A stretch of DNA of 37,831 bases from an uncultured Burkholderiales bacterium (GCA_903892175.1 CAITHK010000238.1:1-37831), one strand, 5' to 3'; shown: positions 16,714 through 24,946, numbered from the stretch's first letter. Notes: generated by a model from the sequence alone, not told the origin. Made by a program: numbers and translations.

Positions 16714-17920
16714 GGGCACTTTCCAAGGGTTCGGGGGCTGCCAAAGCCATCTGGGTCAAACCTTCGCGTTGAAATTGCGCAAACAACTCGGGGTATTGCT
16801 GCTGCAAGCGTTCTTCGTTCAGGCGACCCGTGCGGGTCATGAAGGCGTGAATGAAACCATAGGGTGTGTAGCGTCGCATCCAGTCACCAAACTGCTCGTA
16901 CCACAGGTAAGACTTGCGTGAGGCGTTCAAGAGTTTGTCTTTGGCCGGGCCGCGTGTCTGGGCAAAGTTCTCGAGACGAGCCAAGGCACTCAGATCGGGC
17001 TCGTCGGCAGGCGCCGGCGCGGTCAAGGCCTCGGCCAGCGCAATCGCGTCTTCCATGGCGATGCGGGTGCCTGAACCAATCGAGAAGTGGGCCGTGGTGT
17101 GTGCATCGCCCATCAGCACATGCTTGCCCACCGTCCAGTGCGCGTTTTGCGTCACGGGGAACTGTCGCCAGTTGGAATGGTTGGAGATCAGTGGTTCCCC
17201 ATCGAGCTCAGGCGCAAACACCTGCTCAAAAACCTGCTGGCGTTGTTCGTTGCTCATGGCGTGAAGCCCTAGGCTGTGCCAGGTGGCATCGTCGCACTCC
17301 GCCACAAAGGTGCTGGCCGTGGTGCTGTATGGGTAGTAGTGCGCCACAAACGAGCCGCCTTGCCACTCACGAAACACCAAGGCCGACTTGGTGAACACGC
17401 GCGCGGTGCCATACCACGCAAAGTGGTTGGTGAGGAAAGACTTGGTGGTACCAAACTCTTTTTCGTAGGCGCCACGCACCACCGAGTTCACACCATCGGC
17501 ACCCACCACCACGTCGGCATCGGCCAAACCGTGCTGACTGAGTTCGTCGGGGTGTTCGATGCGCATGCCAAAACGCACATCCACCCCCACGTCTTGGGCG
17601 ATGCGTTGCAGCACGTGCAACAAGTCAATGCGGGCAATGGCTCCCCCTTTGGCGGGGTGTTGAATGTCAATCGGATGGTGTTGCACTTCGATGGTTTGAA
17701 CCCTATTGAAATTCATCTTGGCAATCAACTGCTCAAACACCTGGGGGTCAGCCGCTTGCAAACGGTTGAGTCCCGAGTCAGCCAGCACCACACCAAACCC
17801 AAAGGTGGAGTCGGCGCTGTTTTGTTCAATCACGCTCACAGGCCAATCGGGTTGGCGGCGTTTGAGCAAGATGGCGAGGTACAGCCCCGACGGGCCTCCG
17901 CCCACAATGGCGACTTTCAT
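16703..17920 (-). CDS. Salicyloyl-CoA 5-hydroxylase-like FAD monooxygenase
   Basis: This is a 405-residue flavoprotein. VGGGPSGLY (6-14) binds FAD, followed by the DSTFGFGVVLADSGL segment and, later, MGDAHTTAHFSIGSGTRIAMEDA (given in part). These last two patterns are typical of hydroxylases that act on aromatic CoA thioesters, such as salicyloyl-CoA 5-hydroxylase and the N-terminal half of 2-aminobenzoyl-CoA monooxygenase/reductase. The substrate is therefore probably an aryl-CoA made by the ligase encoded in the same operon. The start overlaps the stop of the 84-residue gene (ATGA), and the end overlaps the thioesterase start, so translation is tightly coupled. The real aryl group is unknown; salicylate is the best known precedent. 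Confidence 0.85.
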   Translation of the reverse strand: MKVAIVGGGPSGLYLAILLKRRQPDWPVSVIEQNSADSTFGFGVVLADSGLNRLQAADPQVFEQLIAKMNFNRVQTIEVQHHPIDIQHPAKGGAIARIDLLHVLQRIAQDVGVDVRFGMRIEHPDELSQHGLADADVVVGADGVNSVVRGAYEKEFGTTKSFLTNHFAWYGTARVFTKSALVFREWQGGSFVAHYYPYSTTASTFVAECDDATWHSLGLHAMSNEQRQQVFEQVFAPELDGEPLISNHSNWRQFPVTQNAHWTVGKHVLMGDAHTTAHFSIGSGTRIAMEDAIALAEALTAPAPADEPDLSALARLENFAQTRGPAKDKLLNASRKSYLWYEQFGDWMRRYTPYGFIHAFMTRTGRLNEERLQQQYPELFAQFQREGLTQMALAAPEPLESAHAR

Positions 17921-18171
17921 ACGGCGCTTTCGATGATGGTCAACACATCGTTGTCAAAGTGGGTGATCTGTCCGACCAAGCCACCCGTCAACGCCCCATG
18001 CCACACCGCAGGCTTGAAGCCAAGGGTTTTGCGTTTCAGGTTGATTTGTTGAGGCGCGCAGATGCGCCAATACCCCAGCCGTGGGCCATCGACTTGGTAG
18101 TCGGCCACTTCACGTGCGTGGGCCACCAAGGGCAAAAACTCTTCCACATTGAGTACAAAGATCGTGGGCAT
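17917..18171 (-). CDS. Unknown 84-residue protein, translationally coupled in aryl-CoA operon
   Basis: I do not recognise this family. Its ATG at 18171 overlaps the stop of the VOC gene (TGATG), and its stop overlaps the start of the hydroxylase gene (ATGA). It is read in the same direction as its neighbours, and this packing supports a real gene. The product begins MPTIFVLNVEEFLPLVAHAR and is small, mixed-charge and soluble, without signal peptide, membrane helix or cysteine pair. Its position beside the flavin hydroxylase suggests an accessory or small subunit of that enzyme or of the VOC enzyme. That is inference only. Confidence 0.7.
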   Translation of the reverse strand: MPTIFVLNVEEFLPLVAHAREVADYQVDGPRLGYWRICAPQQINLKRKTLGFKPAVWHGALTGGLVGQITHFDNDVLTIIESAV

Positions 18172-18791
18172 CAATGTGACTCCTGCGCTTGGTCAAACGC
18201 TTGGGCCAAGGCGGCGCCTTTTTTCAGCCAGACTTGGTCAATCTTTTGAAACGGCTGTTGGGCTTGCTCCAGCGCCATGCCCGCTTCCAGGGTGCGGGCA
18301 GCGTCTTGAATGTCAACCGCTTCAAACGGGCGGACTTGCCAGGTGACTTCTAGCGAGTAGCCATTGGGGTCGTTGAAGTAAATCGACTCAATCACCTCAT
18401 GGCGAATTTGGTACTTGACCTCGATGCCCGCTGCCTCGATCTTGGCGCGGCAGTCCAAAAGAGCTTCTCGGGTGTCCACGCGCCAAGCCGTGTGCGAGGC
18501 GCGGTAGCGGTAGTCGTCGTGCACCGCTACAAAGTCGGGTGGTGTGGTGCCGATGTAGAAAAAAAACGCGATCGTGCTGTGGTTGCCGCTGTCAAAAAAG
18601 AAATGCAAAAAGTCCGCATGGTCCTCCGGTCCCCAGCCGCGCGCTGAAATGGCATGCACCAGCGGCAGCCCCAACAGGTCGCGGTAAAAGTGCACGGTTT
18701 CTGTCAGTTTCCAGGTCGGACGTGCCGTGTGGTGAACGCCCGCAATGGGAATGGGCTGACGGGCTGTGGTGCTTGAGGTGAGGGTGGTCAT
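18171..18791 (-). CDS. VOC-family metalloprotein (glyoxalase/dioxygenase fold)
   Basis: This is a 206-residue VOC superfamily protein. The possible metal ligands are in GVHHTARPT (His20/21), RASHTAWRV (His100) and YSLEVTWQV (Glu148), the usual His-His-Glu pattern of extradiol dioxygenases and glyoxalases. NDPNGYSLEV is the typical last VOC strand. The ATG at 18791 is preferred; a TTG at 18812 overlapping the ligase stop would add seven residues. It lies between the ligase and the hydroxylase in the operon, so it may act on a CoA-bound or free aromatic intermediate, perhaps as the ring-opening step. The tail after residue 155 is an extra helix without known function. Confidence 0.83.
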   Translation of the reverse strand: MTTLTSSTTARQPIPIAGVHHTARPTWKLTETVHFYRDLLGLPLVHAISARGWGPEDHADFLHFFFDSGNHSTIAFFFYIGTTPPDFVAVHDDYRYRASHTAWRVDTREALLDCRAKIEAAGIEVKYQIRHEVIESIYFNDPNGYSLEVTWQVRPFEAVDIQDAARTLEAGMALEQAQQPFQKIDQVWLKKGAALAQAFDQAQESH

Positions 18792-18808
18792 GGGGATGTT
18801 CTCGGGTG

Positions 18809-20494
18809 TCAATGCGGGGTTTGTTCGGCTTTGAGCATGTTGGCAATCAAGGTCCGCAGGGCTAGCTTGTTGAGCTTGGACGCATTGGTGAGGGGGAACT
18901 CTTGCAACACCTCGATGCGTTCAGGCCATTTGAATTTGGCCATGCCTGCCGCTTCTAAAAAGCGGCCCAGTTCTGTCGTGGTGGGCGCCACGGCACCGTC
19001 TCGCAAGGTAACAAAGGCGCAGATGCGCTCGCCATACACCTTGTCCGGCATGCCCACGATGGCCGTGGCCGAGATGGCGGGGTGGCGGTTGACCTGCAAC
19101 TCCACCTCTTCGCAGTTGACCTTTTCACCCGCCCGGTCCACCACGTCTTTGGTTCGGCCACGGAACTGGTAATAGCGCTTGCCGCCAATGTCGCGAAACA
19201 ACATCAGGTCGCCCGAGCGGTAAAAGCCTTGGCGGGTGAAGGCCTGTGCGTCGCGCTCTGGTGCATCGTAATAACCGTGGATGGTGTAAGGCCCACCAAA
19301 GGCACATTCGCCTTCGACACCGGCCTCCACAATTTCTTCCTCGCTGCCAATTTTGAACAGCTTGATTTGGTCAAACGGCGACACCGGCGCCCCCACCATG
19401 GTGTCGCGCACCTCTTGCGGGTCAGTCTCTTGCGTGAGCATGATCACCCCCTCGGTCATGCCAAAGATGTGAAACACCGGCGCACCCAGCAAGTCGCGCA
19501 AGGCCGGGGCGTTGTTGGCACTGATGACCCCGCGCAAGCTGCCCAAAGGCAATGCGCCGGATTGAACCGCGGGTTTGAGCTTCTCCACCAAAGGACCGGC
19601 CATGACGGTCCAGGTGGGTTCGCAGCGTTTGAAAATATCGCCCAATGCCTCGGGCGCCAAACTGGTGGCGATGGCCACGTTGCCCCCGGTCAACAAAAAC
19701 GGACCGAAGCAGCACCCCATGTTGAGGTTGTGCATCATCGGCATGGGCATGAACAACACGTCGTCGCTGCGGTAGCCGTTCCAAGCAGCGACCGAACGCA
19801 TGTTGTAGATGTATTCGTTGTGAAAACGCGGAATGATTTTGGGCACCCCGGTGGTGCCGCCAGACAGCTGAAACACCGCCACCTGAAACGGGTCGCGCGG
19901 CACTTGGGCAAGCAACGCGCGGGCGCTTTCTTGGCTGATCGAAGCGATCAGCGTTTGCAGATGTTGCGCCTGCCCACGCTGCGTGCCACGGGCTTGCACA
20001 ATGCCCGCCAGCGTCGGCACCACGGCCTGCATGCGCTCGGCAAACGCCACATCGTCGAACTTGGGGTCGTCGCCTTGCACAAACATCAGCCGTGCTTTGG
20101 CATGGTTGCCCAAGTAGCCGATTTCAAGTTCGCGGTGCGCGGCGAGGGTGCAGATGGGAATCAAGCCTGCTTTGAGACAGGCGATGAAGCCGATCACCAG
20201 TTCGTTGCAGTTGCCGATCTGAAAAATCACCCGGTCCAAGGGCGCAAACCCCATGTGAATGAACGCACCGGCCAAGCGGTCGCTCATCTCTTGCAGTTGG
20301 CCGTAACTCAAACTGCCCTCGCTGCCGCTCAATGCGGTGCGCTCGGCGTGCTGTGCGAACGAGGCGCTGAAAGCCTGATCCATGGTCTCGTGGGTCAGCG
20401 CGCCGCCGTCGATATAGCGGCGCAAGTCGGCCTCTGGGGCATAGACCACCCCCGGCATGGGGTGGCGAACTTGGTATTGAAGTGAGGTCAGCAT
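18809..20494 (-). CDS. Aryl-acid AMP ligase / aryl-CoA ligase (SdgA/DhbE-like)
   Basis: This is a 561-residue ANL-superfamily adenylating enzyme. The ATP loop is SGGTTGVPK (211-219) within QLSGGTTGVPKIIPRFHNEY, which closely follows the pattern of 2,3-dihydroxybenzoate/salicylate AMP ligases (DhbE, EntE, SdgA). IFGMTEG and YRSGDL are present, and the C-terminal SKLNKLAL supplies the catalytic lysine. It should activate an aryl acid, probably an ortho-hydroxybenzoate, as AMP ester and then thioester. The hydroxylase three genes on works on such thioesters in known systems. No ribosome-binding site is visible: the start codon follows nine C residues and heptamer repeats on the coding strand. 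An internal ATG at codon 13 is an alternative start. Confidence 0.87.
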   Translation of the reverse strand: MLTSLQYQVRHPMPGVVYAPEADLRRYIDGGALTHETMDQAFSASFAQHAERTALSGSEGSLSYGQLQEMSDRLAGAFIHMGFAPLDRVIFQIGNCNELVIGFIACLKAGLIPICTLAAHRELEIGYLGNHAKARLMFVQGDDPKFDDVAFAERMQAVVPTLAGIVQARGTQRGQAQHLQTLIASISQESARALLAQVPRDPFQVAVFQLSGGTTGVPKIIPRFHNEYIYNMRSVAAWNGYRSDDVLFMPMPMMHNLNMGCCFGPFLLTGGNVAIATSLAPEALGDIFKRCEPTWTVMAGPLVEKLKPAVQSGALPLGSLRGVISANNAPALRDLLGAPVFHIFGMTEGVIMLTQETDPQEVRDTMVGAPVSPFDQIKLFKIGSEEEIVEAGVEGECAFGGPYTIHGYYDAPERDAQAFTRQGFYRSGDLMLFRDIGGKRYYQFRGRTKDVVDRAGEKVNCEEVELQVNRHPAISATAIVGMPDKVYGERICAFVTLRDGAVAPTTTELGRFLEAAGMAKFKWPERIEVLQEFPLTNASKLNKLALRTLIANMLKAEQTPH

Positions 20495-20525
20495 GGGGGG
20501 GGGTGTTGGGCGTTGGGCGTTGGGC
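20495..20525. repeat. G9 homopolymer plus three GTTGGGC heptamers directly upstream of the ligase start
   Basis: On the + strand nine G residues (20495-20503) abut the complement of the ligase start codon, and three perfect GTTGGGC copies follow (20505-20511, 20512-20518, 20519-20525). On the coding strand this is a C-rich leader with no Shine-Dalgarno sequence. Both elements are prone to slippage. Confidence 0.9.
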
Positions 20526-20541
20526 GTCTGTGCGTGGGGGC

Positions 20542-21519
20542 TTATTCAGGCTTGAGTCCTAAGGTGCGGATGACGCCGCCAAACAATTCTTTTTCGTTTT
20601 TGACAAAGCGCTGAGCATCGGCCACCGAGCCTGGTGTGGCGTAGGTGCCGAAGTCACGAAACTTGGCCAACACATCGGGCTGCTGCATGGCCAGGTTGAT
20701 GTCGTTGTTGAGTCGCTGCAAGATGGCCGCAGACGTGCCCTTGGGGGCCTGAAAACTGAACCAGCCGCTGATGTTCAAACCAGGAATCGTTTTGTTGGCC
20801 AAGGGAATGCTCTCCAAGCCTGGCAACTCGGTTTCGGCCGCCACCGCCAGGGCACGCAAGCGCCCTGACTTGACCAATTGAATCAGCGGGCCCGTGCCGT
20901 CCACGTACATGGCGACGTCACCATTGACGACGGCTTGTATGCCTTGCGATGTGACCGCAAAAGAAACCTGCTGAAACTGAACGTTGGCTTTGATGCCAGC
21001 CAGCTCGGCGGCCAAATGCGGAATGGACGTTCGGGTCGGGTTGCCAATGGCAATTTGGTCTGGCTTGGCTTTGGCCATGGCAATGGCATCGGCCAAGTTT
21101 TTGGCCGGGTTGCTGGCATTGGTGACGAACAGCATGGGTGTTTTGCCCGCGATGGCAAAAGTCTCGAAGTCGCGTTCCACGTCGTAAGTGGCTTCTTTGT
21201 AGGTGACCGGCGTGACCACCACCACAGCGGCTTGGTTCAAGCCAATGGTGTAACCGTCGGCAGGGGCTGCTTTGAGCAAGTTCATGGCCACAATGCCGCC
21301 CGCGCCCGGTTTGTTGTCGACCACGATGGATTGACCCAAGCTCGCAGCGAGTTTCTCGCCAACGATGCGGGCCGCTAAATCAGGTGCGCTGCCCGGTGGG
21401 GCGGGCACGATCAAGCGGATTGACTTTTGGGGCCAAGCGCCGGTTTGCGCCCAGCTGCAAAGCGCTGTCGAACTCAGCCAGGTGACCAACAGGGCGCGAG
21501 AAAGGTTTTTCAAAAGCAT
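20542..21519 (-). CDS. Bug/TctC-family receptor (5)
   Basis: This is a 325-residue Bug receptor with a Sec signal (residues 1-24, cleavage near CSWAQ). IRLIVPAPPGSAPDLAARIVG (in part), PADGYTIGL and APKGTSAAILQRLNND follow the family pattern. GGAG lies a few bases before the start. It sits between the alpha/beta hydrolase gene (36 bases upstream) and the ligase gene (47 bases downstream) of the same operon. Its ligand is therefore probably the acid activated by the ligase or an ester precursor. The loop near residues 195-215 (the AVNGDVAMYVDGTGPLIQL stretch) is well conserved in the family. Confidence 0.92.
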   Translation of the reverse strand: MLLKNLSRALLVTWLSSTALCSWAQTGAWPQKSIRLIVPAPPGSAPDLAARIVGEKLAASLGQSIVVDNKPGAGGIVAMNLLKAAPADGYTIGLNQAAVVVVTPVTYKEATYDVERDFETFAIAGKTPMLFVTNASNPAKNLADAIAMAKAKPDQIAIGNPTRTSIPHLAAELAGIKANVQFQQVSFAVTSQGIQAVVNGDVAMYVDGTGPLIQLVKSGRLRALAVAAETELPGLESIPLANKTIPGLNISGWFSFQAPKGTSAAILQRLNNDINLAMQQPDVLAKFRDFGTYATPGSVADAQRFVKNEKELFGGVIRTLGLKPE

Positions 21520-21555
21520 GGGGTGTCTCCAGGATGGTTGTTGTGATTTGAAAAT

Positions 21556-22806
21556 TCAACGAGGTTCGTGCAGCCACTGCTGAACCAAACGGCCGGCCAA
21601 GACTTGTCCGGTCTCTTCGCCTTCGGCCAAGGCCTGTCCGTGGTGGTTGCCGCGCACGCGTTCGCGCCGCTTGTGGGAGGTGCCGATGGACGCGTAAATG
21701 GCTGCCATGTCAGACGGAAATGCGGCTTGGTCCCCGGTGTACTCAATCACCAAGGAGGGCACTTGAATCTCAGGCCCGCATTTCTCGAAACTCGCGTTCG
21801 AGCTGATGCCCGACCAGGTGGACAACCAAGACTCTGCGGTGACCATGCGGGCAAAACCCACGCTGCCCAGGTTGGAGGCCAAGGGGTCACGGCCCCACAA
21901 GCCACCGACCACGCGCTCGGAGGGGTCGAGCGACAAGTCCCAGCAGCGCAAGTCGGCATCGGTGCGCCAAATGGCGGTGATGGGCGTGTGTGCGGCCAGT
22001 CGCTGGGTGTGCACCGAGGTGTCACCTTCTTTGATTTTTTTGCGCGCCTGTGCGCGTGTGGCCATGATGGCACGCGCATGGGCATCCAAGCGCTCCACGC
22101 GGGCGTGCTGCGCGGCACGGTAGCGGCTCACAAATTCGGTGCTGTAGTGCGATGAGGCTGGCGGCGTGACAAACCCGTTGTGGGCGTCGAAGGGGTCAAG
22201 CGTTGCATCCACCGACAAAGGGTCGTGTTCATCGCTGACCGACGGGTCGATGCCGTTCATCAGCAACTTGCCCTGACCGGGGTGGGGCGACACAAAAATC
22301 AAATCATCAGGGGCTGGCATGTTGGCGCCGGCCAGGTCGACCGGGCGTCCCCCGGGTGTGCGCGCAATGCGTTGCTCGGGGGCACGCAAGGCCTGCTGGG
22401 TGTAGAACGCATACAAGCCCGCACCCCCCGAGTTGCCTAATAACACGATGCGCTCAAACCCCAGGCTGCGCAAATGCGCCATGCTGGCAGCCACGTCCAG
22501 CAAGGCCAACTCATGCTCCAAGCGCAAGTCGTTGCCAATCGAACGAGGCGCTTGCACATAGGCGGCGCAACCTGCATCCAAGACATCGGGCACCAGGTAA
22601 GGGGTGCCTGTGAACTCGCGTGGATGCATCAAACACACCACGATTTTTTCGTGCCCGGTTTGCGCGTACAGCAAACCCAAGGTGCGCTGGTTGTCTGCGG
22701 TGTGCAGGCTGAACGGGCGGGTGGTGAACGCCCGGTTCATGCGTTGGGGGTTCCAGCCTGCGCCACGCAAGCCAGCGGTGACTTTGCCCTTGGGGGTCTG
22801 ACTCAT
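21556..22806 (-). CDS. Alpha/beta hydrolase (esterase-like), operon leader
   Basis: This is a 416-residue alpha/beta hydrolase larger than typical esterases. LLGNSGGAGL places the nucleophile at Ser126 (GNSGG), and RGNHHGQAL near the C-terminus (around residue 387) supplies the likely catalytic histidine. PSLVIEYTGDQAAFPSD, just before, probably carries the acidic residue. A long insert between residues 150 and 300 forms a cap domain. It is the first gene of the aryl-CoA operon and is divergent from the TetR gene across 81 bases. The likely role is hydrolysis of an ester or amide to release the aromatic acid used by the ligase; this is inferred from position. Confidence 0.82.
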   Translation of the reverse strand: MSQTPKGKVTAGLRGAGWNPQRMNRAFTTRPFSLHTADNQRTLGLLYAQTGHEKIVVCLMHPREFTGTPYLVPDVLDAGCAAYVQAPRSIGNDLRLEHELALLDVAASMAHLRSLGFERIVLLGNSGGAGLYAFYTQQALRAPEQRIARTPGGRPVDLAGANMPAPDDLIFVSPHPGQGKLLMNGIDPSVSDEHDPLSVDATLDPFDAHNGFVTPPASSHYSTEFVSRYRAAQHARVERLDAHARAIMATRAQARKKIKEGDTSVHTQRLAAHTPITAIWRTDADLRCWDLSLDPSERVVGGLWGRDPLASNLGSVGFARMVTAESWLSTWSGISSNASFEKCGPEIQVPSLVIEYTGDQAAFPSDMAAIYASIGTSHKRRERVRGNHHGQALAEGEETGQVLAGRLVQQWLHEPR

Positions 22807-22887
22807 AGCGGCGTCTTACAATTAATTTAGATGGTCTCAATTAAACTATTGAGACAGTCACAAATAAATCAAGAAAAACCCTGATCT
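22807..22887. promoter_or_regulatory. Divergent promoter region with 8-6-8 inverted repeat (TetR operator candidate)
   Basis: An AT-rich gap separates the hydrolase operon and the TetR gene. It holds a perfect inverted repeat: GTCTCAAT at 22834-22841, spacer TAAACT, ATTGAGAC at 22848-22855. The spacer resembles a -10 element for the TetR direction. A site of this size centred between two divergent starts is the classic arrangement for a TetR repressor controlling itself and the operon. Confidence 0.75.
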
Positions 22888-23691
22888 ATGTCAAATCAAG
22901 TTTCTCCGGCTGCGACCATGGCGCGCAAGCGCGGCCGCCCCAGTCGCCATGAAGCTGCCGAAAGCGGGGGCACCACCACCATCACCCGCGAGCAAATTTT
23001 GGACACCGCCACCGCCATGGCCAAGACCGAGCCCTTGGGCGACATCTCGATGGTAGGTTTGGCGCGCGAGTTGGGCGTGGCACCCACCCTGATCCATTAC
23101 TACATTGGCAGCCGAGACGATCTGATTTCGGGTGTGGCCAATCGGTATTTCAAAGAGCGCTACTCGCGCTTGCAAGCCCTCACCGGTGATTGGAAAAAAG
23201 ACCTTTGGCGCGAAGCCCACCAGTCGTTTGCCATGGGGGTGGAATACGGCGGCGTGTTGCGCTACATGATGTCGCACAACCGTTTTCGTCTGTTTCAACA
23301 AGTCAGCGAAGGCGAGTCCGACTTTGGCGTGCTCTACCTGGACCGCATCGCCAGTATCTTCAAGCGCGCAGGCTTCAAGCCCCAGCATGCCGCCATGGGC
23401 TACCACTTGATGTCGCAGTATGTGATGACCTCGGCCTATGCGCAGGTCAGTCGGCAGTTGCCCGGCTTCCATGCGCACTACATCCAAGACCACATCCACT
23501 CAGCCCCGCAAGGTGAACTCTCGGGCGCGCATTATTTTGCGGACGCTTTCAGCATGCTCGACTCTGACACGGTCTTTCCAGAGGGCTTGCGCTTGTTGAT
23601 CGACAGCTTTGAACTGTGGCTGCCCCCCAGCAAACGGGGCAAGCTATTGCCCAAGAGCCGTGCTCAAGGGGCCTTGGCAAAGTCTGCCTGA
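22888..23691 (+). CDS. TetR-family transcriptional regulator
   Basis: This is a 267-residue TetR regulator. After a basic N-terminal arm with RKRGRPSR (an AT-hook-like stretch), the helix-turn-helix runs from about residue 32 to 82 (TREQILDTATAMA, then ARELGVAPTLIHYYIGSRDDLI). The remaining helical domain should bind a ligand, perhaps an aromatic acid, ester or CoA thioester from the divergent operon. It faces the seven-gene aryl-CoA operon across an 8-6-8 inverted repeat and so probably represses it. The 3' end overlaps the convergent GST gene by 28 bases. Confidence 0.9.
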   Translation: MSNQVSPAATMARKRGRPSRHEAAESGGTTTITREQILDTATAMAKTEPLGDISMVGLARELGVAPTLIHYYIGSRDDLISGVANRYFKERYSRLQALTGDWKKDLWREAHQSFAMGVEYGGVLRYMMSHNRFRLFQQVSEGESDFGVLYLDRIASIFKRAGFKPQHAAMGYHLMSQYVMTSAYAQVSRQLPGFHAHYIQDHIHSAPQGELSGAHYFADAFSMLDSDTVFPEGLRLLIDSFELWLPPSKRGKLLPKSRAQGALAKSA

Positions 23692-24308
23692 ACCTGCGCT
23701 TCGTAGGCCAACAGTTTTTGCACACTGGGGCGCGCTTGCATGCGCTGCAGGTGAGCCATGCAGTTCTTGAACACCGACACATCGGGTTTGAACATCGAGC
23801 CACGGCGAAAACACCAGTAAAAGTAGGCGTCGACGCAGGTGAAGTGGTCAAAAAACCATTCACGCCCGGCCAGCATCTGGTCGGCAATTTCAAACAGCTC
23901 AAACAAAGAGTGCGAACCCAGCGCTTGCACACTCTCGGCGCTGCCGTCCAATGCGCAATAGCGCTCAGGGCGTGCTTGCTGTGTGAGCTTGGGGTGAATG
24001 CCCGAGGAGCACCAGGCCATCATGGAGATGGCTTTCACATAAGCCATCGGGTCTTGGGGCAACAACTGAGCCTGTGGGAATTGACGCGCAATCCAAATTT
24101 GAATCGCCACGTTTTCGGTCAGTGGATCGCCATCGATGATCAGTGTGGGCACTTTGGCTTTGGGGTTGATGCGCAAGTACTCGGGGCTGTTGTGTTCGTT
24201 TTTGCCAAGGTTGATGGGCAGGGTGTCAAACGCTGCGCCTGCTTCGGTGAGCAAGATGTAGGGCACCAAAGAGCAAGCCACAGGGCAGTAGGCGAGGGTG
24301 AGTTTCAT
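23664..24308 (-). CDS. Glutathione S-transferase family protein
   Basis: This is a 214-residue GST. The N-terminal thioredoxin-like domain begins MKLTLAYCPVACSLVPYILL, where Ser13 or Cys12 may contact glutathione (beta-class-like). NPKAKVPTLIIDGDPLTENVAI follows, in which Val-Pro and Glu-Asn match the glutathione-binding loop. The C-terminal helical domain is complete. AAGGA precedes the start at a good distance. It is the last gene of a three-gene unit with a SnoaL-like protein (18 bases upstream) and a Bug receptor. Beta-class GSTs near catabolic genes can isomerise or dehalogenate intermediates; the role here is not determined. Confidence 0.87.
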   Translation of the reverse strand: MKLTLAYCPVACSLVPYILLTEAGAAFDTLPINLGKNEHNSPEYLRINPKAKVPTLIIDGDPLTENVAIQIWIARQFPQAQLLPQDPMAYVKAISMMAWCSSGIHPKLTQQARPERYCALDGSAESVQALGSHSLFELFEIADQMLAGREWFFDHFTCVDAYFYWCFRRGSMFKPDVSVFKNCMAHLQRMQARPSVQKLLAYEAQVQADFAKAP

Positions 24309-24326
24309 GGGGTTCCTTGTGTTGGG

Positions 24327-24944
24327 TTAAGCGTTGAGCCAAGTGTGACCTTGCGCATACAAGCGTGTCAGCACCTCGCTGTTGGGGGTGGGTAAGCCTT
24401 CGGTGATGGTGGCACCGCCCTGGGACTGCATGTAGGCCAAGTGGCGGTAGCCCTCGGGGTTGCGAGCCAACACAGCCGGGTCGAGCGTCAGCCGGGCAGC
24501 CGGGTCGAGCACATCCATGCGGTCTTTTTCGTAAATCGGCACCCGCTGCTGAATGCGCCAGGCGTCGCCTTGGCGAACAAACTGGTCGAAAAACCGGCCG
24601 TAGCAGGTGACGTCCACTTCCACGTCGTGCACCATGCCGCGCGCGAGCAAGACCATGCGCGTTTCTGCCAAGGCTTTGTCACCTTGAAGGTCTATCGTGG
24701 CCGCGCCAATGAAGTGCTGCGCCTTGGCGCCACGCTTGGCGGCTTCGGTCGAGCGGTTCACAAACTCTTGCGCTGGGCCAACAAACCACGTGGTGTACAT
24801 GATGGCGTCAGCCGTGTAGAAAGAACGCAGTTGCTCCCAACGTCCGGCATCGCGGGCCAGCCCCCAGTCTTGAACGACTTGGGTGATGGCCCCGCGGTCG
24901 AGCAGGGTTTGCAGTGTCATGGGTGGGCTGGGGTGTGGGGTCAT
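24327..24944 (-). CDS. SnoaL/NTF2-like family protein
   Basis: This is a 205-residue protein with a SnoaL-like (NTF2-fold) domain at about residues 9-140. The opening helix pattern TLQTLLDRGAITQVVQDWGLARDAGRWEQL leads into FYTADAIMYT; both are typical (quoted in part for recognition). The ATG at 24944 lies two bases after the Bug stop codon and is chosen for that coupling; an ATG at 24920 is an alternative. Relatives include polyketide cyclases, small subunits of ring-hydroxylating dioxygenases and dehydratases. No large dioxygenase subunit is nearby, so a stand-alone dehydratase or isomerase is more likely. The substrate is unknown. Confidence 0.8.
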   Translation of the reverse strand: MTPHPSPPMTLQTLLDRGAITQVVQDWGLARDAGRWEQLRSFYTADAIMYTTWFVGPAQEFVNRSTEAAKRGAKAQHFIGAATIDLQGDKALAETRMVLLARGMVHDVEVDVTCYGRFFDQFVRQGDAWRIQQRVPIYEKDRMDVLDPAARLTLDPAVLARNPEGYRHLAYMQSQGGATITEGLPTPNSEVLTRLYAQGHTWLNA

Positions 24945-24946
24945 GG

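Noticed and set aside
18171-18812. TTG start at 18812 for the VOC gene, overlapping the ligase stop
   Set aside because: The ATG at 18791 has a better leader and the added seven residues fit nothing. Kept only as an alternative.
19082-20485. A 467-codon open frame on the + strand
   Set aside because: It is the complement of the ligase gene, which has complete ANL motifs. The frame has shadow-like composition and no ribosome-binding site.
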